From Sandaracinus amylolyticus (lineage in GTDB: Bacteria; Myxococcota_A; Polyangia; Polyangiales; Sandaracinaceae), in contig NZ_CP070225.1 of NCBI RefSeq assembly GCF_021631985.1, positions 5,270,001 to 5,334,000 of the forward strand: a stretch of 64,000 nucleotides of DNA. The letters are read 5' to 3'. Positions 41,295 to 49,803 of this stretch are shown here, piece by piece. The stretch's first letter is position 1, and the number at the start of each line of letters is the position of its first letter. The notes under the pieces were generated by a model, which worked only from the letters and a program-made list of their open reading frames with translations, had not been told where the DNA came from and did not search any database. The translations under genes were made by a program, and so were the position numbers.

Positions 41295-42704
41295 ATGAAC
41301 GCCCCATCCCGCGCGCACGCCGCGATTGCTCCCGCGTGCGCGATCCTCCTCCTCACGACCACGCTGTCGGCACACGCCCAGGTCGCGCGTGACCCCCAGC
41401 GCTTCGCGCTCGAGATCCCCGACCCCGAGCGCTACGTGCTCGAGAACGGGCTCGAGGTGATCCTCGATCCGCTCCCGGGCCGGCGCGAGGTCACGGTGCA
41501 GGTCACCTACCACGTCGGCGCGGCGGATCAGCGCCCCGGGTGGACCGGCCTCGCGCACCTCGCCGAGCACCTGATGTTCGAGGGCTCGCTGCACGTGCCG
41601 AGCGACGCGTACATCCCGTGGCTCGAGCGCGCGGGAAGCCTCGATCGCAACGCGACGACCTCGCTCGATCGCACCGAGTACCACCAGACGCTGCCCTCGG
41701 AGCGCCTCGAGACCGCGCTCTTCCTCGAGAGCGATCGCATGGCGTACCTGCTCTCGGTGCTCGACGAGGCGAACGTCGCGGAGCAGCGTCGCGTCGTCGC
41801 CCGCGAGCGCATCGAGCACGACGTGCTGAGCGCGCACGGGCTGCTGCCCTCCGTGATCGCGCGCGCGCTCTATCCCGAAGAGCATCCCTACCGCGACGTC
41901 GACGAGCGCCCCTCCGACCTCGAGGCGATCCGGCTCGCGCACGTGCAGTGGTTCGTGCAGTCGTACTACCAGCCCGCGAACGCGACGCTGGTGATCTCCG
42001 GCGGGTTCGATCCCGCGCCGGCGCGTGCGCAGATCGAGCGCTGGTTCGGGAGCATCCGTCGCTCGGCGCCTCGGCCCGCACGCACGGCCCCGCCGCGGGT
42101 CCGACTGGAGGACGAGACGCGCATCGTGATCGAGGTCGACCACACGAACGACGAGCTGCGGGTGATCTGGCCGACGCCGGCGTACGGCGCGCCGGGCGAC
42201 GCCGAGCTCGACGTGGTCGCGCACATCCTCGAAGAGCGGCTGCGCCTCGCGCTGGTCGAGCGCGGCCTCGCGATCGGCGTGTGGGCCGGGCAGATGAGCC
42301 GCGAACGAGGATCCGAGTTCACCGCGGGCGTGGTGCTCCCGCGCGATCGCGGCACGGCCGAGGCGCTCGCGGTGATCGACGCGGAGGTCGCGCGTCTGCG
42401 CGAGGGCGTCGACCCCGCGCTCGTGCGGCGCGTGGATCAGGTGTGGTTCGACCGGCTGGTGCAGCGCATGGAGCGCACCGCGGCGCGCGCGGAGCTGCTC
42501 TCGCTGCGCTGGCACGACGGCACGCCGTACACCGTCGCGTCCGATGCGCGCCGCTACGCGCAGGTCGACGCCGAGCGCACCTCGCGCGCGGTGCGCGCGT
42601 TCCTGCCGCTCGATCGCCGCATCGTGGTCTCGCTCGATGCCACGCCGGGCGTGCCCGAGGGCGGCCGCGTGGTGACGACGCAGCACGCGCGGAGGTCGCG
42701 ATGA
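41295..42704 (+). CDS. M16 family zinc metallopeptidase, catalytic subunit
   Basis: Exported peptidase of 469 residues with a cleavable signal peptide (AIAPACAILLLTTTLSAHA). The inverted zinc motif HLAEH (HxxEH) and the downstream Glu in VVARERIEHDV complete the M16 active site. Two half-barrel M16 domains follow (about 45-240 and 245-469). Such enzymes degrade or process short peptides in the periplasm. It is the first of an overlapping pair with a second M16 protein that lacks the zinc site, the usual heterodimer of active and structural subunits. Confidence 0.93.
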   Translation: MNAPSRAHAAIAPACAILLLTTTLSAHAQVARDPQRFALEIPDPERYVLENGLEVILDPLPGRREVTVQVTYHVGAADQRPGWTGLAHLAEHLMFEGSLHVPSDAYIPWLERAGSLDRNATTSLDRTEYHQTLPSERLETALFLESDRMAYLLSVLDEANVAEQRRVVARERIEHDVLSAHGLLPSVIARALYPEEHPYRDVDERPSDLEAIRLAHVQWFVQSYYQPANATLVISGGFDPAPARAQIERWFGSIRRSAPRPARTAPPRVRLEDETRIVIEVDHTNDELRVIWPTPAYGAPGDAELDVVAHILEERLRLALVERGLAIGVWAGQMSRERGSEFTAGVVLPRDRGTAEALAVIDAEVARLREGVDPALVRRVDQVWFDRLVQRMERTAARAELLSLRWHDGTPYTVASDARRYAQVDAERTSRAVRAFLPLDRRIVVSLDATPGVPEGGRVVTTQHARRSR

Positions 42705-44152
42705 GATCGTCGATGCTCGTGCTCGTGCTCGCGCTCGCCGCGGTGCACGCAGGCTGCGGAGGCGCGACGCGCGCGACGTTGCCCGCGCCGCGCCGTCCGC
42801 TGGTGCGCACGCCCGACGAGGCATCGCGCGCGGCCCCGCCGCTCGCGACGCTCCCGCTGCTCGAGGTGCCCGAGGTGCACCGGACGACGCTCGCGACGGG
42901 GCTCGACGTGCAGGTGGTGCCGCGCCGCGAGCTGCCGCTGGTGGCGATCGTGCTCGCGTCGCGCGCGTTCCACGTGCACGACCCCGCAGCACCGCGCGGC
43001 GCGGCGTCGCTGACCGCGCGCGTGATCGAGCGAGAGCTCGAGCGCATGGCGCTCGCGGCGCGAGGTCGCGAGCTGCCGGTCCCCCAGGTGTCGGTCGGCA
43101 GCGACGGCCTGGTCGTCTCGATGCAGGTGCCGAGCGCCGAGATCGTCACCGCGCTGACGATGCTCTCGGCCGTGCTGCGCGCCGAGGAGTGCTACCCCGC
43201 CGACGTCGAGCTCGCGCGCGTCGGGCACCGCGAGCTCGTCGCACGCGCCCAGACCGTGGGTCGCATCGCGAGCCTGAGCGCGATCGCATCGCTCTACGGC
43301 CCGCACGATCCGCGCTCCGCGCCGTCCTACGGCAGCGCGATGCACGTCGAGCGCCTCCAGCGCGGCGACTGCATCGCCCAGCGCCGCCGCGGGCTCGTGC
43401 CTGCGGCGACGACGATTGCGATCGCGGGCGACATCACGCCCGAAGAGGCGTTCGCGCACGTCCAGGGCACGCTCGGCGCATGGGCGCGCACCGGCGACGT
43501 CGTGCCCGCCGCGCCGCGGCCGACGTTCCCGCCGCCCGAGCGCAACCTGCTCCTCGTGCCGGTGCGCTCGTCGGAGGGCTCGCTGATGATCGTCGAGCGC
43601 GGCCCCGGCCCGGCCGAGCCGGGGTTCCCCGCGTTCGCGGTGCTCACGCGGATGCTCGGCGGGATGTTCTCGTCGCGCATGAACCTCGAGATGCGCGAGC
43701 GCCGCGGCTTGTCGTACGGCGTCTCGGCGGAGCTCGGCATCTCGGCGGATCACTCGGCGGTTCGCATCGAGTGCACGGTCCGCGGCGATCGACTGCTCGA
43801 GACGCTGCAGGTGTTCGAGGGCGAGCTCGCGCGCATGCGAACGCCCGGGCGCATCGAGGACGACGAGCTCGCGACCGCGGTGAGCATGGAGCGCGCGATC
43901 CTGCGGACCCAGCTCGAGTCGCGCGCCGGCGTGGCCTCCGCGCTCGCGTACGCGTTCCTCCGCGGGACATCGCTCGCGGACCACGCGCGGCTCGATGCGG
44001 CGCTCGCGTCGCTCGGGCGCGACGACGTGGCGCGCGCTGCACAGGCGTTCCGCCTCGGCGACGCGCCGGTGGTGATGATCGGACCGCAGGAGATCGCCCC
44101 GGCGCTCTCTCGCGCGCGGCCCGGCCGATTCGCGATGATCGTGGCCCGATGA
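42701..44152 (+). CDS. M16 family peptidase-like lipoprotein, non-catalytic partner
   Basis: A 483-residue protein with lipobox VHAGC (Cys at 19). The M16 fold is clear (TTLATGLDVQVVPRRELPLVAIVLASRAFHVHDP; later RMLGGMFSSRMNLEMRERRGLSYGVSAEL with the substrate-binding R...Y pair). The HxxEH zinc motif is absent, replaced by a DPAAPRGAAS stretch. It therefore probably binds substrate and completes the chamber of the active subunit encoded just upstream (ATGA overlap at 42701-42704). The lipid anchor would hold the pair at the membrane. Confidence 0.9.
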   Translation: MRSSMLVLVLALAAVHAGCGGATRATLPAPRRPLVRTPDEASRAAPPLATLPLLEVPEVHRTTLATGLDVQVVPRRELPLVAIVLASRAFHVHDPAAPRGAASLTARVIERELERMALAARGRELPVPQVSVGSDGLVVSMQVPSAEIVTALTMLSAVLRAEECYPADVELARVGHRELVARAQTVGRIASLSAIASLYGPHDPRSAPSYGSAMHVERLQRGDCIAQRRRGLVPAATTIAIAGDITPEEAFAHVQGTLGAWARTGDVVPAAPRPTFPPPERNLLLVPVRSSEGSLMIVERGPGPAEPGFPAFAVLTRMLGGMFSSRMNLEMRERRGLSYGVSAELGISADHSAVRIECTVRGDRLLETLQVFEGELARMRTPGRIEDDELATAVSMERAILRTQLESRAGVASALAYAFLRGTSLADHARLDAALASLGRDDVARAAQAFRLGDAPVVMIGPQEIAPALSRARPGRFAMIVAR

Positions 44153-44216
44153 GCGCGATCTGACGGCGGATCGCCCGATCTGAATCGTCCTGAAATCGCC
44201 GAGCACGAGAGCGACC

Positions 44217-44236
44217 GTCGCGCGGCCCCGCGCGAC
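44217..44236. promoter_or_regulatory. 8-bp hairpin just before the MopE-like gene
   Basis: GTCGCGCG-GCCC-CGCGCGAC is a perfect inverted repeat ending nine bases before the GTG start at 44246. It may be an operator, or a leader hairpin that limits translation. No purine-rich ribosome site is visible between it and the start. Confidence 0.35.
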
Positions 44237-44245
44237 AGTCGTACC

Positions 44246-47200
44246 GTGGGGAACGACATCTTCCGTGGGTACGTGATCGGGGCGCTGGTCGCGCTCGCGG
44301 CGTGCGGACAACCCGAGCAGGACGTCGACGCGAGCACACAGGACGACACCGACGCGCGCGTCGAGTGCGCGAGCGACGCCGAGTGCAGCGACGGGCGCTT
44401 CTGCAACGGCGTCGAGCGCTGCGCGCCACGGGGCGCGGGCGCCGACGCGCGCGGCTGCGTGCCCGCGGCGGAGCCCGCGTGCGCGATCGGACAGGCGTGC
44501 GACGAGGACGCCGATCGGTGCACGACCATGTGCGCGGTGACCGAGGACGCCGACGGCGACGGCGCGATCGCGATCGACTGCGGCGGCGACGACTGCGACG
44601 ACTCCGACCGCCACGTCTTCCCGGAGGCGACCGAGATCTGCGATCCCGAGCACGTCGACGAGGACTGCGATCCCACCACGCTCGGCGCGCTCGATCGCGA
44701 CGCCGACGGATACGCCGACGAGGCGTGCTGCAACGATCGCGGCGACGGCATCCTCGCGTGCGGCGACGACTGCAACGATCTCGAGCGCGCCGTGTCGCCG
44801 ACCTCGAGCGAGATCTGCGACGGCTTCGACAACGACTGCGACGAGACGATCGACGAGCGCGTGCAGGCCTCGGGGTTCCTCGATGCCGACGGCGATCTGC
44901 ACGGTGATCCCGCGTCCCCTCGCATGGCGTGCCCCGGCGACGCGCGCTTCTCCGCGGTCGACGACGACTGCGACGACGCGGACGCGCAGCGTCACGGCTC
45001 GCAGTCCGAGGCGTGCAACGGACGCGACGACGACTGCGACGGCACCGTCGACGAGGCGACCTCGACGCTCACCTGGTACCGCGACGCCGACGGTGACGGG
45101 TTCGGCGATCCCAGCGCGACCTCGCGCGCGTGCGCTCCGCCCGCCGGGCACGTGCTGATCGCGCTCGACTGCGACGACGGCGACGCGGAGGTGCATCCCG
45201 CGGCCGCCGAGCGCTGCAACGGCGAGGACGACGACTGCAACGGGCGCGCGGACTTCCGCGTCGATCGCGGCGACTACGAGGACGACGATCACGATCTCCG
45301 CCCCGACGCCGCGTGCAGCGAGGACGAGAGCGTCGCGGACTGCGACGATCGCAACCCCGACGTGCGCCCCGGCGCGCCCGAGCTCGTCGACGGAGTCGAC
45401 AACGACTGCGACGCGGCCGCCGACGACGTGTGCCGCGTCACGAGCTGGTACGTCGATGCCGACGGAGACGGCTACGGCGACGGCGCGAGCGAAGCGATGC
45501 GCGCGTGCGAGCCGATCGCCGGCCGCGCGCCGCGCGACGGCGACTGCGACGACACAGCGCCCGAGCACAACCCCGCGCAGCGCGAGGTGTGCAACGGCGA
45601 GGACGACGACTGCGACGGAGACGTCGACGAGAGCTCGGGCGCGCTCTGCTTCCTCGCGCACGCGATCGGCGCGTGTGACGCGGGCGCGTGCACGATCGAC
45701 GCGTGCGGGCGCGGCTGGCGCGACTGCGACGACGAGGTCGACGACGGATGCGAGATCTCGATCGCGACCGACCCTGCGAATTGCGGCGCGTGCGGGACCG
45801 AGTGCCCCGGCGGAGCTCGCGCCGTGGCCGCGTGCACGATGGGTCGCTGCGGCTTCGACTGCGAGGACGGCTACGGCGACTGCGACGGCGAGGCGAGCAA
45901 CGGCTGCGAGGCCGACGTCTACTCGGACGTGCTGAGCTGCGGCGCGTGCGGTCGCGTGTGCTCGAACCGACCGAACGCCACGCGCGACTGTCGCCTCGGG
46001 GCGTGCGTCGCCGACTGCACGAGCGGCTACGAGAACTGCGACGGCGACATCACCGACGGCTGCGAGGTCTCGATCGCGCGTGACGCGACGAGCTGCGGCG
46101 CGTGCGGCGTGAGCTGCGGCACCGCGGGCGAGATCTGCATCGATCGCTCGTGCGAGACACCGGTGTTCGCGAGCAGCGGATCGGAAGGCGCGTTCGCGCC
46201 CAGCGCGGACGTGGTGCTCTCGCCCGGCGTGCACCACTTCACGACGATCACGATCCCCGAGGGGGTGGTGGTCACGACGTCGGGCAGCGGCGTGCTCGAG
46301 CTTCGCGCGACGGGCGACGTGATCATCGCGGGGCGCGTCGACGTGTCGGGCGCGCGCGGTGGTCGAGGGAGCGCGGCGTTCCCCGCGTCCGACTCGGGCG
46401 GCGGCGGCGCGACCGGCAATCCGCTGGCGATCGGCGTGGACTTCGACGCCGAGGTGAGCGAGTGCGGGACGCCCGGGAGCGGCGGCACCGGCGCGGCGGG
46501 CGGCACCGGTGTGTCGGGGTCGCCGTCGTGCTCGCTCGGCGGAGCCTTCGGCGGCGGCGCAGGCGGGCTCGCGACCGGCGCGGGCGGAGGAGGCGGCGGC
46601 TACGCGGGCGGCGGAGGCGGCTGCGACTACCAGAGCATGCGCGCCGGCGGTGCGGGTGGATCGGCGGCCGGCAACGCAGGTGGCGCGGGGTGCGTCGCGA
46701 GCGGGTGCGTGCCCGCCGAGGGTGGCCACGCGTTCGGCGCGTACTCGGGTGGCGCGCCCGCGGGATGTCGCGGGGGTGGTGGCGGATCGATCGGACAGCA
46801 GGCCGCGGCGGATCTCGCGGTGGCGACGACGTTCCGCCCGGGGAGCGCCGGCGGTGGCGCGGGCGGCGCGTACGTCTCGGGCTCGGGCGGCGGCGGGGGT
46901 GGCGGAGGCGCGGTGCGCATCTCGAGCCCGACGCGCATCGAGATCACGTCGAGCGGTGCGGTGCGCGCCGACGGCGGCGACGGCGGGCACGGTCCGGGCA
47001 GCGGCGATCACAGCGGCGGCGCGGGATCGGGCGGCGTCGTGTACCTCGCGGCGCCTGCGCTGCGGATCGACGGCGTGGTGAGCGCGCTCGGCGGGATCGG
47101 CGGTGGTGGCAGCAGCGCGAACGCGGGCGGCGACGGCGGGCTCGGACGCGTGCGGCTCTCGGCGCTCGCCGAGGAGTGCACGATCACCGGCGTGATCTCG

Positions 47201-47272
47201 CCGACGCTCGCGCGCGGATGCGCACCGAGCTCGATCACCGAGCACCCGTACGTCGCGCGCTATCCGCTTTGA
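44246..47272 (+). CDS. Large MopE-like Cys/Asp-rich lipoprotein with Gly-rich C-terminus
   Basis: A 1,008-residue surface lipoprotein (lipobox LAAC, Cys20). Residues 30-470 hold about seven MopE-type repeats (DADGDG-x-G ... CDDxDxxxxPxxxExCNGxDDDCDGxxDE), a probable calcium-binding stalk. Then come four blocks of the form GWRDCDDEVDDGCEISI...NCGACGTEC (about 480-630). From about 660 the sequence starts a beta-helix-like part (VVLSPGVHHFTTITIPEGVVVTTSGSGVLELRATGDVIIAG) interrupted by long Gly/Ala-rich loops. This is the architecture of myxobacterial putative metal-binding surface proteins. Start is GTG 44246. Repeat family 1 follows its stop. Confidence 0.88.
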   Translation: MGNDIFRGYVIGALVALAACGQPEQDVDASTQDDTDARVECASDAECSDGRFCNGVERCAPRGAGADARGCVPAAEPACAIGQACDEDADRCTTMCAVTEDADGDGAIAIDCGGDDCDDSDRHVFPEATEICDPEHVDEDCDPTTLGALDRDADGYADEACCNDRGDGILACGDDCNDLERAVSPTSSEICDGFDNDCDETIDERVQASGFLDADGDLHGDPASPRMACPGDARFSAVDDDCDDADAQRHGSQSEACNGRDDDCDGTVDEATSTLTWYRDADGDGFGDPSATSRACAPPAGHVLIALDCDDGDAEVHPAAAERCNGEDDDCNGRADFRVDRGDYEDDDHDLRPDAACSEDESVADCDDRNPDVRPGAPELVDGVDNDCDAAADDVCRVTSWYVDADGDGYGDGASEAMRACEPIAGRAPRDGDCDDTAPEHNPAQREVCNGEDDDCDGDVDESSGALCFLAHAIGACDAGACTIDACGRGWRDCDDEVDDGCEISIATDPANCGACGTECPGGARAVAACTMGRCGFDCEDGYGDCDGEASNGCEADVYSDVLSCGACGRVCSNRPNATRDCRLGACVADCTSGYENCDGDITDGCEVSIARDATSCGACGVSCGTAGEICIDRSCETPVFASSGSEGAFAPSADVVLSPGVHHFTTITIPEGVVVTTSGSGVLELRATGDVIIAGRVDVSGARGGRGSAAFPASDSGGGGATGNPLAIGVDFDAEVSECGTPGSGGTGAAGGTGVSGSPSCSLGGAFGGGAGGLATGAGGGGGGYAGGGGGCDYQSMRAGGAGGSAAGNAGGAGCVASGCVPAEGGHAFGAYSGGAPAGCRGGGGGSIGQQAAADLAVATTFRPGSAGGGAGGAYVSGSGGGGGGGGAVRISSPTRIEITSSGAVRADGGDGGHGPGSGDHSGGAGSGGVVYLAAPALRIDGVVSALGGIGGGGSSANAGGDGGLGRVRLSALAEECTITGVISPTLARGCAPSSITEHPYVARYPL

Positions 47273-47277
47273 TTTCC

Positions 47278-47381
47278 GGAGGGGTCTTGGAAGACCCCTC
47301 CCCCCGACCGGCGGAGCCGGATCGGGTCCCCCCACCCTCAACGCTGCGCGCGGGGCCCCAGCCCCGCTTGCTCGTGCTCGG
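47278..47381 (+). repeat. Repeat family 1, copy B: 102-bp three-hairpin element
   Basis: It begins five bases after the stop of the MopE-like gene. Hairpin one has perfect 11-bp arms (47278-47288 and 47291-47301, loop GG). Hairpin two is CCCGACCGGC-GGA-GCCGG-A-TCGGG. Hairpin three is GCGGGGC-CCCA-GCCCCGC. The whole element matches copy A (16032-16133) at about 96 of 102 positions by eye, in the same orientation relative to the upstream gene. It fills the gap between two convergent genes and probably terminates both. Confidence 0.88.
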
Positions 47382-47385
47382 CCGG

Positions 47386-47937
47386 TCAGGGAGTCGGCGC
47401 GGGCTCGCGCAGGAGCTGGCGGAACGTGCGGAAGAACGACGTGCGCTCCGTCTCTCCGATCGCCCCCGCGTGGCGCCATCGCACGCGACCCTGACGATCG
47501 ATCAGCGCGACGTTCGCCTCTCCGCCGCGCAGCGAGAACGGCGCGCGACGCAGCGCACCGTCCCAGTCGAGCAGGATCTGGATCCCGTAGCGCTGCGCGA
47601 TCGTGCGGATCGCGCCGCGCGCCATGTCGCGCACGATGCCGTCGATGCCGTGCACGTCGGCCACCGCGTAGGTCGTCGCCTGCTGCTGCAGGTGGTTGTC
47701 GATCACGAAGCGGTGGAGCGTCTCCTTGAACGCGTGGTTCACCGACGTGTGATCGCGATCCTCGTAGAAGACGATCACCACGCGACCGCGCACCGACGCG
47801 AGCGTCCGCGTCTGTCCCGAGGTCTCCTCGAGCGAGAAGTCGCCGGGCTCGCTCGGCGGCTCGACGAGCTGCGCGCGCGCGAGGGTCGCCGCGGAGAGCG
47901 CGGCGATCATCGCGAGCAGCGCAGCCCGGCGGGTCAC
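47386..47937 (-). CDS. Thioredoxin-fold (redoxin/YtfJ-like) exported protein
   Basis: A 183-residue protein with a cleavable signal peptide (RAALLAMIAALSAATLARA). The mature part has the redoxin pattern: FSLEETSGQTRTLASVRGRVVIVFYEDRDHTSVNHAFKETL, then VALIDRQGRVRWRHAGAI. The active-site Cys (CxxC or peroxiredoxin Cys) is missing, as EDRD stands in its place, so it is not a normal thiol oxidoreductase. GTG 47937 overlaps the stop of the halogenase-like gene (GTGA), so both products may act on one pathway, although this one is exported. Confidence 0.75.
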   Translation of the reverse strand: MTRRAALLAMIAALSAATLARAQLVEPPSEPGDFSLEETSGQTRTLASVRGRVVIVFYEDRDHTSVNHAFKETLHRFVIDNHLQQQATTYAVADVHGIDGIVRDMARGAIRTIAQRYGIQILLDWDGALRRAPFSLRGGEANVALIDRQGRVRWRHAGAIGETERTSFFRTFRQLLREPAPTP

Positions 47938-49727
47938 TCGGCGGCCTCCGTGATCGACGCGTACACGTGAGCGACGAGGCCGCGCACCGAGCTCACCTCG
48001 GGGTGCTTGTCGGCGCGACCGACGCAGCGCTCGAAGTCACGCGCGACGAGCGAGAGCGCGCGACGGCGCGCGCCACCCTCGGCCTCCTCCGCGTCGAGCC
48101 GCGCATCCGACACCCGCGATCCCCAGCTCGCGAGATCGACCTCGCGCGCGACCTCGACGCCCTTCGTCGGCCCCAGCGAGACGAGCGCGCGCAGCACCAT
48201 CTCGTGCAGCAGCTCCTCCGCGAGCGCGAGCTTCTCGGTCATGTACGCGTGCGTCTCGTCGGGCGTCATCGCCTTCTCGAGATCGAGGTGCAGGTTCGCG
48301 AGCAGCGACGGAATCGGAGGCAGCGTCACGTGCACCGGGCGCGGCTCGTCGTGCGCGCGCTTCGCCCACTCCGAGACCAGCTTCTGCGCGCGGAAGCTCA
48401 GCGTCGCGAAGCCCTTCGCGATCTCCACGAAGCGCGCGTGCTCGGCGGGCGGGAGCTTCCAGAGCTCCTTGAAGAAGTACTGGCAGACGAACGACCAGTA
48501 GTTGAAGTCGTCCCAGTAGATCTTCGCCGCCATCGCGCGCGGCTGGCCGTAGCAGGGCGCGGCCTTGCGATAGGTCTCGCACGCGACGTCGAAGAAGCGC
48601 AGGTAGAACCCGTCGTACTCCTCGGCGCGCGCCTTCCACGACGCGTCATCCGCGAGGTCCATGCGGATCAGCTCGGTCGTGAAGCAGTTGCCGAGCGCGA
48701 TGAAGTCGGAGCCCGGCGAGTAGAACGGATCTGCGAAGGGCCCGGCCTCGCCCACACACGACCAGCGATCCGTCGAGTACACCTGCACGCTGCCGTGCGA
48801 GTAGTGGCGCAAGCAGAGGAAGTCCTCGGCCTCGTGGTGCCCGATCTGCTCCCAGATGCGCGGCTCGTGGTGCGCGATCCACTGCTTCGTCTTCTCGAGC
48901 GTGCGGATCGTGTCGAAGGGATGCACCTCGTCGTGGACCACGACGCCGACGCTGGTGTGCCCGGTCGAGAGCGGGATGAGCCAGAGCCAGTACCCGGTGC
49001 CCATGAAGTGCACCGTCGAGAGCCAGCGGATGTGCTCGGAGTCGCGTGCGTGCCATCCGCGCTCGCTCTCGGGCACGTAGTCGCCGACGTCGAGCTTGCC
49101 CTTCACGCGGTACCACGAGCTGTTCGCGAGGTGCCCGCTCGGGCGCGTGAGATCGAGCTTCTTGCGGATGAGCGCGGCGCGCCCCGCGGCATCGACGACC
49201 CAGCGCGCGCGCAACGTCTGGTGCTCGCCCTGCGAGCCCTCGCTGACGACGACCTCGTGAGGCTGTTGCTCGGGAGAGGAGCCGAAGCGGATGTCGCGCA
49301 CCGAGAAGCCCTCGAGCAACGTCACCCCGTCGGCCTCGACCATCGCGCGCAGATCGTTCTCGAGGCGCCCGCGATCGAGCTGGAACGAGGGCACCTTCGG
49401 CATCTGCGGCGGGCCGATCTCGGTGCGCTCCTCGAGGCGATGGGTGCGGCCGCCTCCCGGGAAGAACCGCAGCCCGTTCTTGATCAGGTGGTTCTTGCGC
49501 AGGTAGTCGCCGAGGCCGAGCACGACCCCGAAGTAGTGCGACGAGAGCTCGACGCTCGACTCGCCGACCTTGTGCGCGGCGTCGGGCAGCGGACGACGCT
49601 GGCGCTCCACCACCGCGACCTTCGCGCGCGGCACCTCGCGGCGTAGCTGCCGCGCGAGCGTGAGGCCCGCGAGGCCTCCGCCGCAGATCACCACATCGAA
49701 CATCGCCCCATCGAACGAAGCGCTCAT
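47934..49727 (-). CDS. Flavin-dependent halogenase-like monooxygenase
   Basis: A 597-residue FAD enzyme. The FAD motif is VVICGGGLAGLTLAR (about 12-26). Halogenase signatures follow: HKVGES (52-57), a Lys in HLIKNGLRFF (K83) at the place of the catalytic Lys of phenol-type halogenases, and the W247-L-W249-L-I-P252 motif (WxWxIP) that excludes ordinary monooxygenation. GEAGPFADPFYSPGSDF is the second FAD block. The extra C-terminal 200 residues are helical. It may chlorinate or hydroxylate a carrier- or phenol-type substrate; enzymes of this subgroup also occur in aryl-polyene pigment clusters. ATG 49703 is an alternative start. Confidence 0.85.
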   Translation of the reverse strand: MSASFDGAMFDVVICGGGLAGLTLARQLRREVPRAKVAVVERQRRPLPDAAHKVGESSVELSSHYFGVVLGLGDYLRKNHLIKNGLRFFPGGGRTHRLEERTEIGPPQMPKVPSFQLDRGRLENDLRAMVEADGVTLLEGFSVRDIRFGSSPEQQPHEVVVSEGSQGEHQTLRARWVVDAAGRAALIRKKLDLTRPSGHLANSSWYRVKGKLDVGDYVPESERGWHARDSEHIRWLSTVHFMGTGYWLWLIPLSTGHTSVGVVVHDEVHPFDTIRTLEKTKQWIAHHEPRIWEQIGHHEAEDFLCLRHYSHGSVQVYSTDRWSCVGEAGPFADPFYSPGSDFIALGNCFTTELIRMDLADDASWKARAEEYDGFYLRFFDVACETYRKAAPCYGQPRAMAAKIYWDDFNYWSFVCQYFFKELWKLPPAEHARFVEIAKGFATLSFRAQKLVSEWAKRAHDEPRPVHVTLPPIPSLLANLHLDLEKAMTPDETHAYMTEKLALAEELLHEMVLRALVSLGPTKGVEVAREVDLASWGSRVSDARLDAEEAEGGARRRALSLVARDFERCVGRADKHPEVSSVRGLVAHVYASITEAAE

Positions 49728-49803
49728 AGAGACGTCGAGAATATCTCTACGACGCCCCCCCGGGCCACCGATTCACCGCGGTCCAGCGGGAGTGCCAGGT
49801 TCC

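Noticed and set aside
44297-45660. Repeated GACGACTGCGACG-type words in the MopE-like gene as a DNA repeat element
   Set aside because: They are explained by protein repeats (CDDDCDG and similar) under one codon preference.
42554-47479. A 1,641-codon minus-strand open frame across the M16 and MopE-like genes
   Set aside because: It crosses two unrelated real genes and lacks any motif; the plus strand has signal peptides, zinc-site remnants and Cys repeats in frame.
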